A model generated the notes under the pieces. That model was not told the origin of the DNA. It saw nothing but the letters and a program-made list of their open reading frames with translations, and did not search any database. DNA of 5,671 bases, taken from assembly GCA_900753685.1 (NCBI GenBank), contig CAAEAB010000045.1:1-5671 (forward strand), written 5' to 3'. This stretch comes from Lachnospiraceae bacterium. GTDB lineage: Bacteria > Bacillota > Clostridia > Lachnospirales > Lachnospiraceae. Shown piece after piece: positions 5,328 to 5,671 of the stretch (position 1 is its first letter; each line of letters begins with the position of its first letter). The position numbers and the translations under genes are program-made.

Positions 5328-5671
5328 TTAATTTTCTTTCGTAAAAATTATAGAATTTTTTGTAGAATCATAGTTTTCCAGATGTAATATTCCACGAATT
5401 TGTTCAGTCTCTTCCATATTCCGAAGTTCCGGCAGTATATTTGCCATTTCAGCGGCTTTTTCTTCCAGAAGCACCGGTATGCCAAATCCCACACGGAGGG
5501 CATTGTCTATATAGACCGTAAAATGTCCATTTTCGTCAATATCTATCTCTTCTGCGGCAACATCATACTCCAGAAGTAGTCCGCACAGTTCAATGATTCC
5601 TTTATAGATTGTCTGATTTTCTATAGAAATCTCCTGACCAATTTCCATATCTCCGACATCTATGCCTGCAA
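5328..5671 (-). CDS. ftsQ: Cell division protein FtsQ/DivIB, C-terminal part
   Basis: This frame is open to the right edge of the window, so only the last 113 residues are present; the ATG at 5648 is internal. FtsQ/DivIB is a single-pass membrane protein whose extracellular POTRA and beta domains connect the divisome with septal wall synthesis. The visible part fits the beta domain and tail: a Gly-Ile-Asp-Val start, a helix (YKGIIELCGLLLEYDV), the strand pair around EEIDIDENGHFTVYIDNALRVGFG, a helix (VLLEEKAAEMANILPELRN) and a last strand RGILHLENYDS. The cytoplasmic, membrane and POTRA parts lie outside. Its position directly before ftsZ is the usual one in Clostridia. Assignment rests on this pattern and on context; another divisome subunit is unlikely. 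Confidence 0.82.
   Translation of the reverse strand, partial: AGIDVGDMEIGQEISIENQTIYKGIIELCGLLLEYDVAAEEIDIDENGHFTVYIDNALRVGFGIPVLLEEKAAEMANILPELRNMEETEQIRGILHLENYDSTKNSIIFTKEN

Overview
The window looks like a core chromosomal segment from a low-to-moderate GC, endospore-forming Clostridia lineage, probably Lachnospiraceae or a close relative. The reasons are the gene order ftsQ - ftsZ - spoIIGA - sigE - sigG, strong AGGAGG-type ribosome binding sites, AT-rich spacers, and protein sequences that match that group's FtsZ, SigE and SigG. There are no mobile elements, CRISPR arrays, tRNAs or rRNAs.

Layout, from the right edge leftwards (all on the minus strand unless noted): the C-terminal part of FtsQ/DivIB (runs off the right edge); ftsZ, starting at a TTG with an ideal RBS and ending in a strong intrinsic terminator; a spoIIG-type promoter region with a long 21-nt spacer and Spo0A-box-like sequences; a severely shortened spoIIGA (aspartic protease domain with only one membrane span); sigE; a 130-bp AT-rich gap; sigG; a promoter; an ectB-type class III aminotransferase. 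A small uncharacterised gene (30-329) lies on the plus strand, convergent with the aminotransferase gene, and the two share one bidirectional terminator.

How the genes work together: FtsQ and FtsZ build the division septum. In spore formers the same machinery builds the asymmetric septum. Pro-sigma-E is made in the predivisional cell under Spo0A/sigma-A control and is activated by the membrane protease SpoIIGA after a forespore signal (SpoIIR). Sigma-G then drives late forespore expression. The aminotransferase has its own sigma-A-like promoter and appears to be a separate metabolic unit.

The most interesting signal is in the sigma-E activation module. SpoIIGA lacks room for its usual multi-span membrane domain, and its reading frame does not match the excellent RBS upstream. 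The pro-sequence of SigE keeps the cleavage-site region (FYIGG with a preceding acidic residue) but has lost the usual hydrophobic membrane-binding helix. Together this suggests either a simplified, possibly soluble or single-span pro-sigma-E processing system, or early decay of sporulation.
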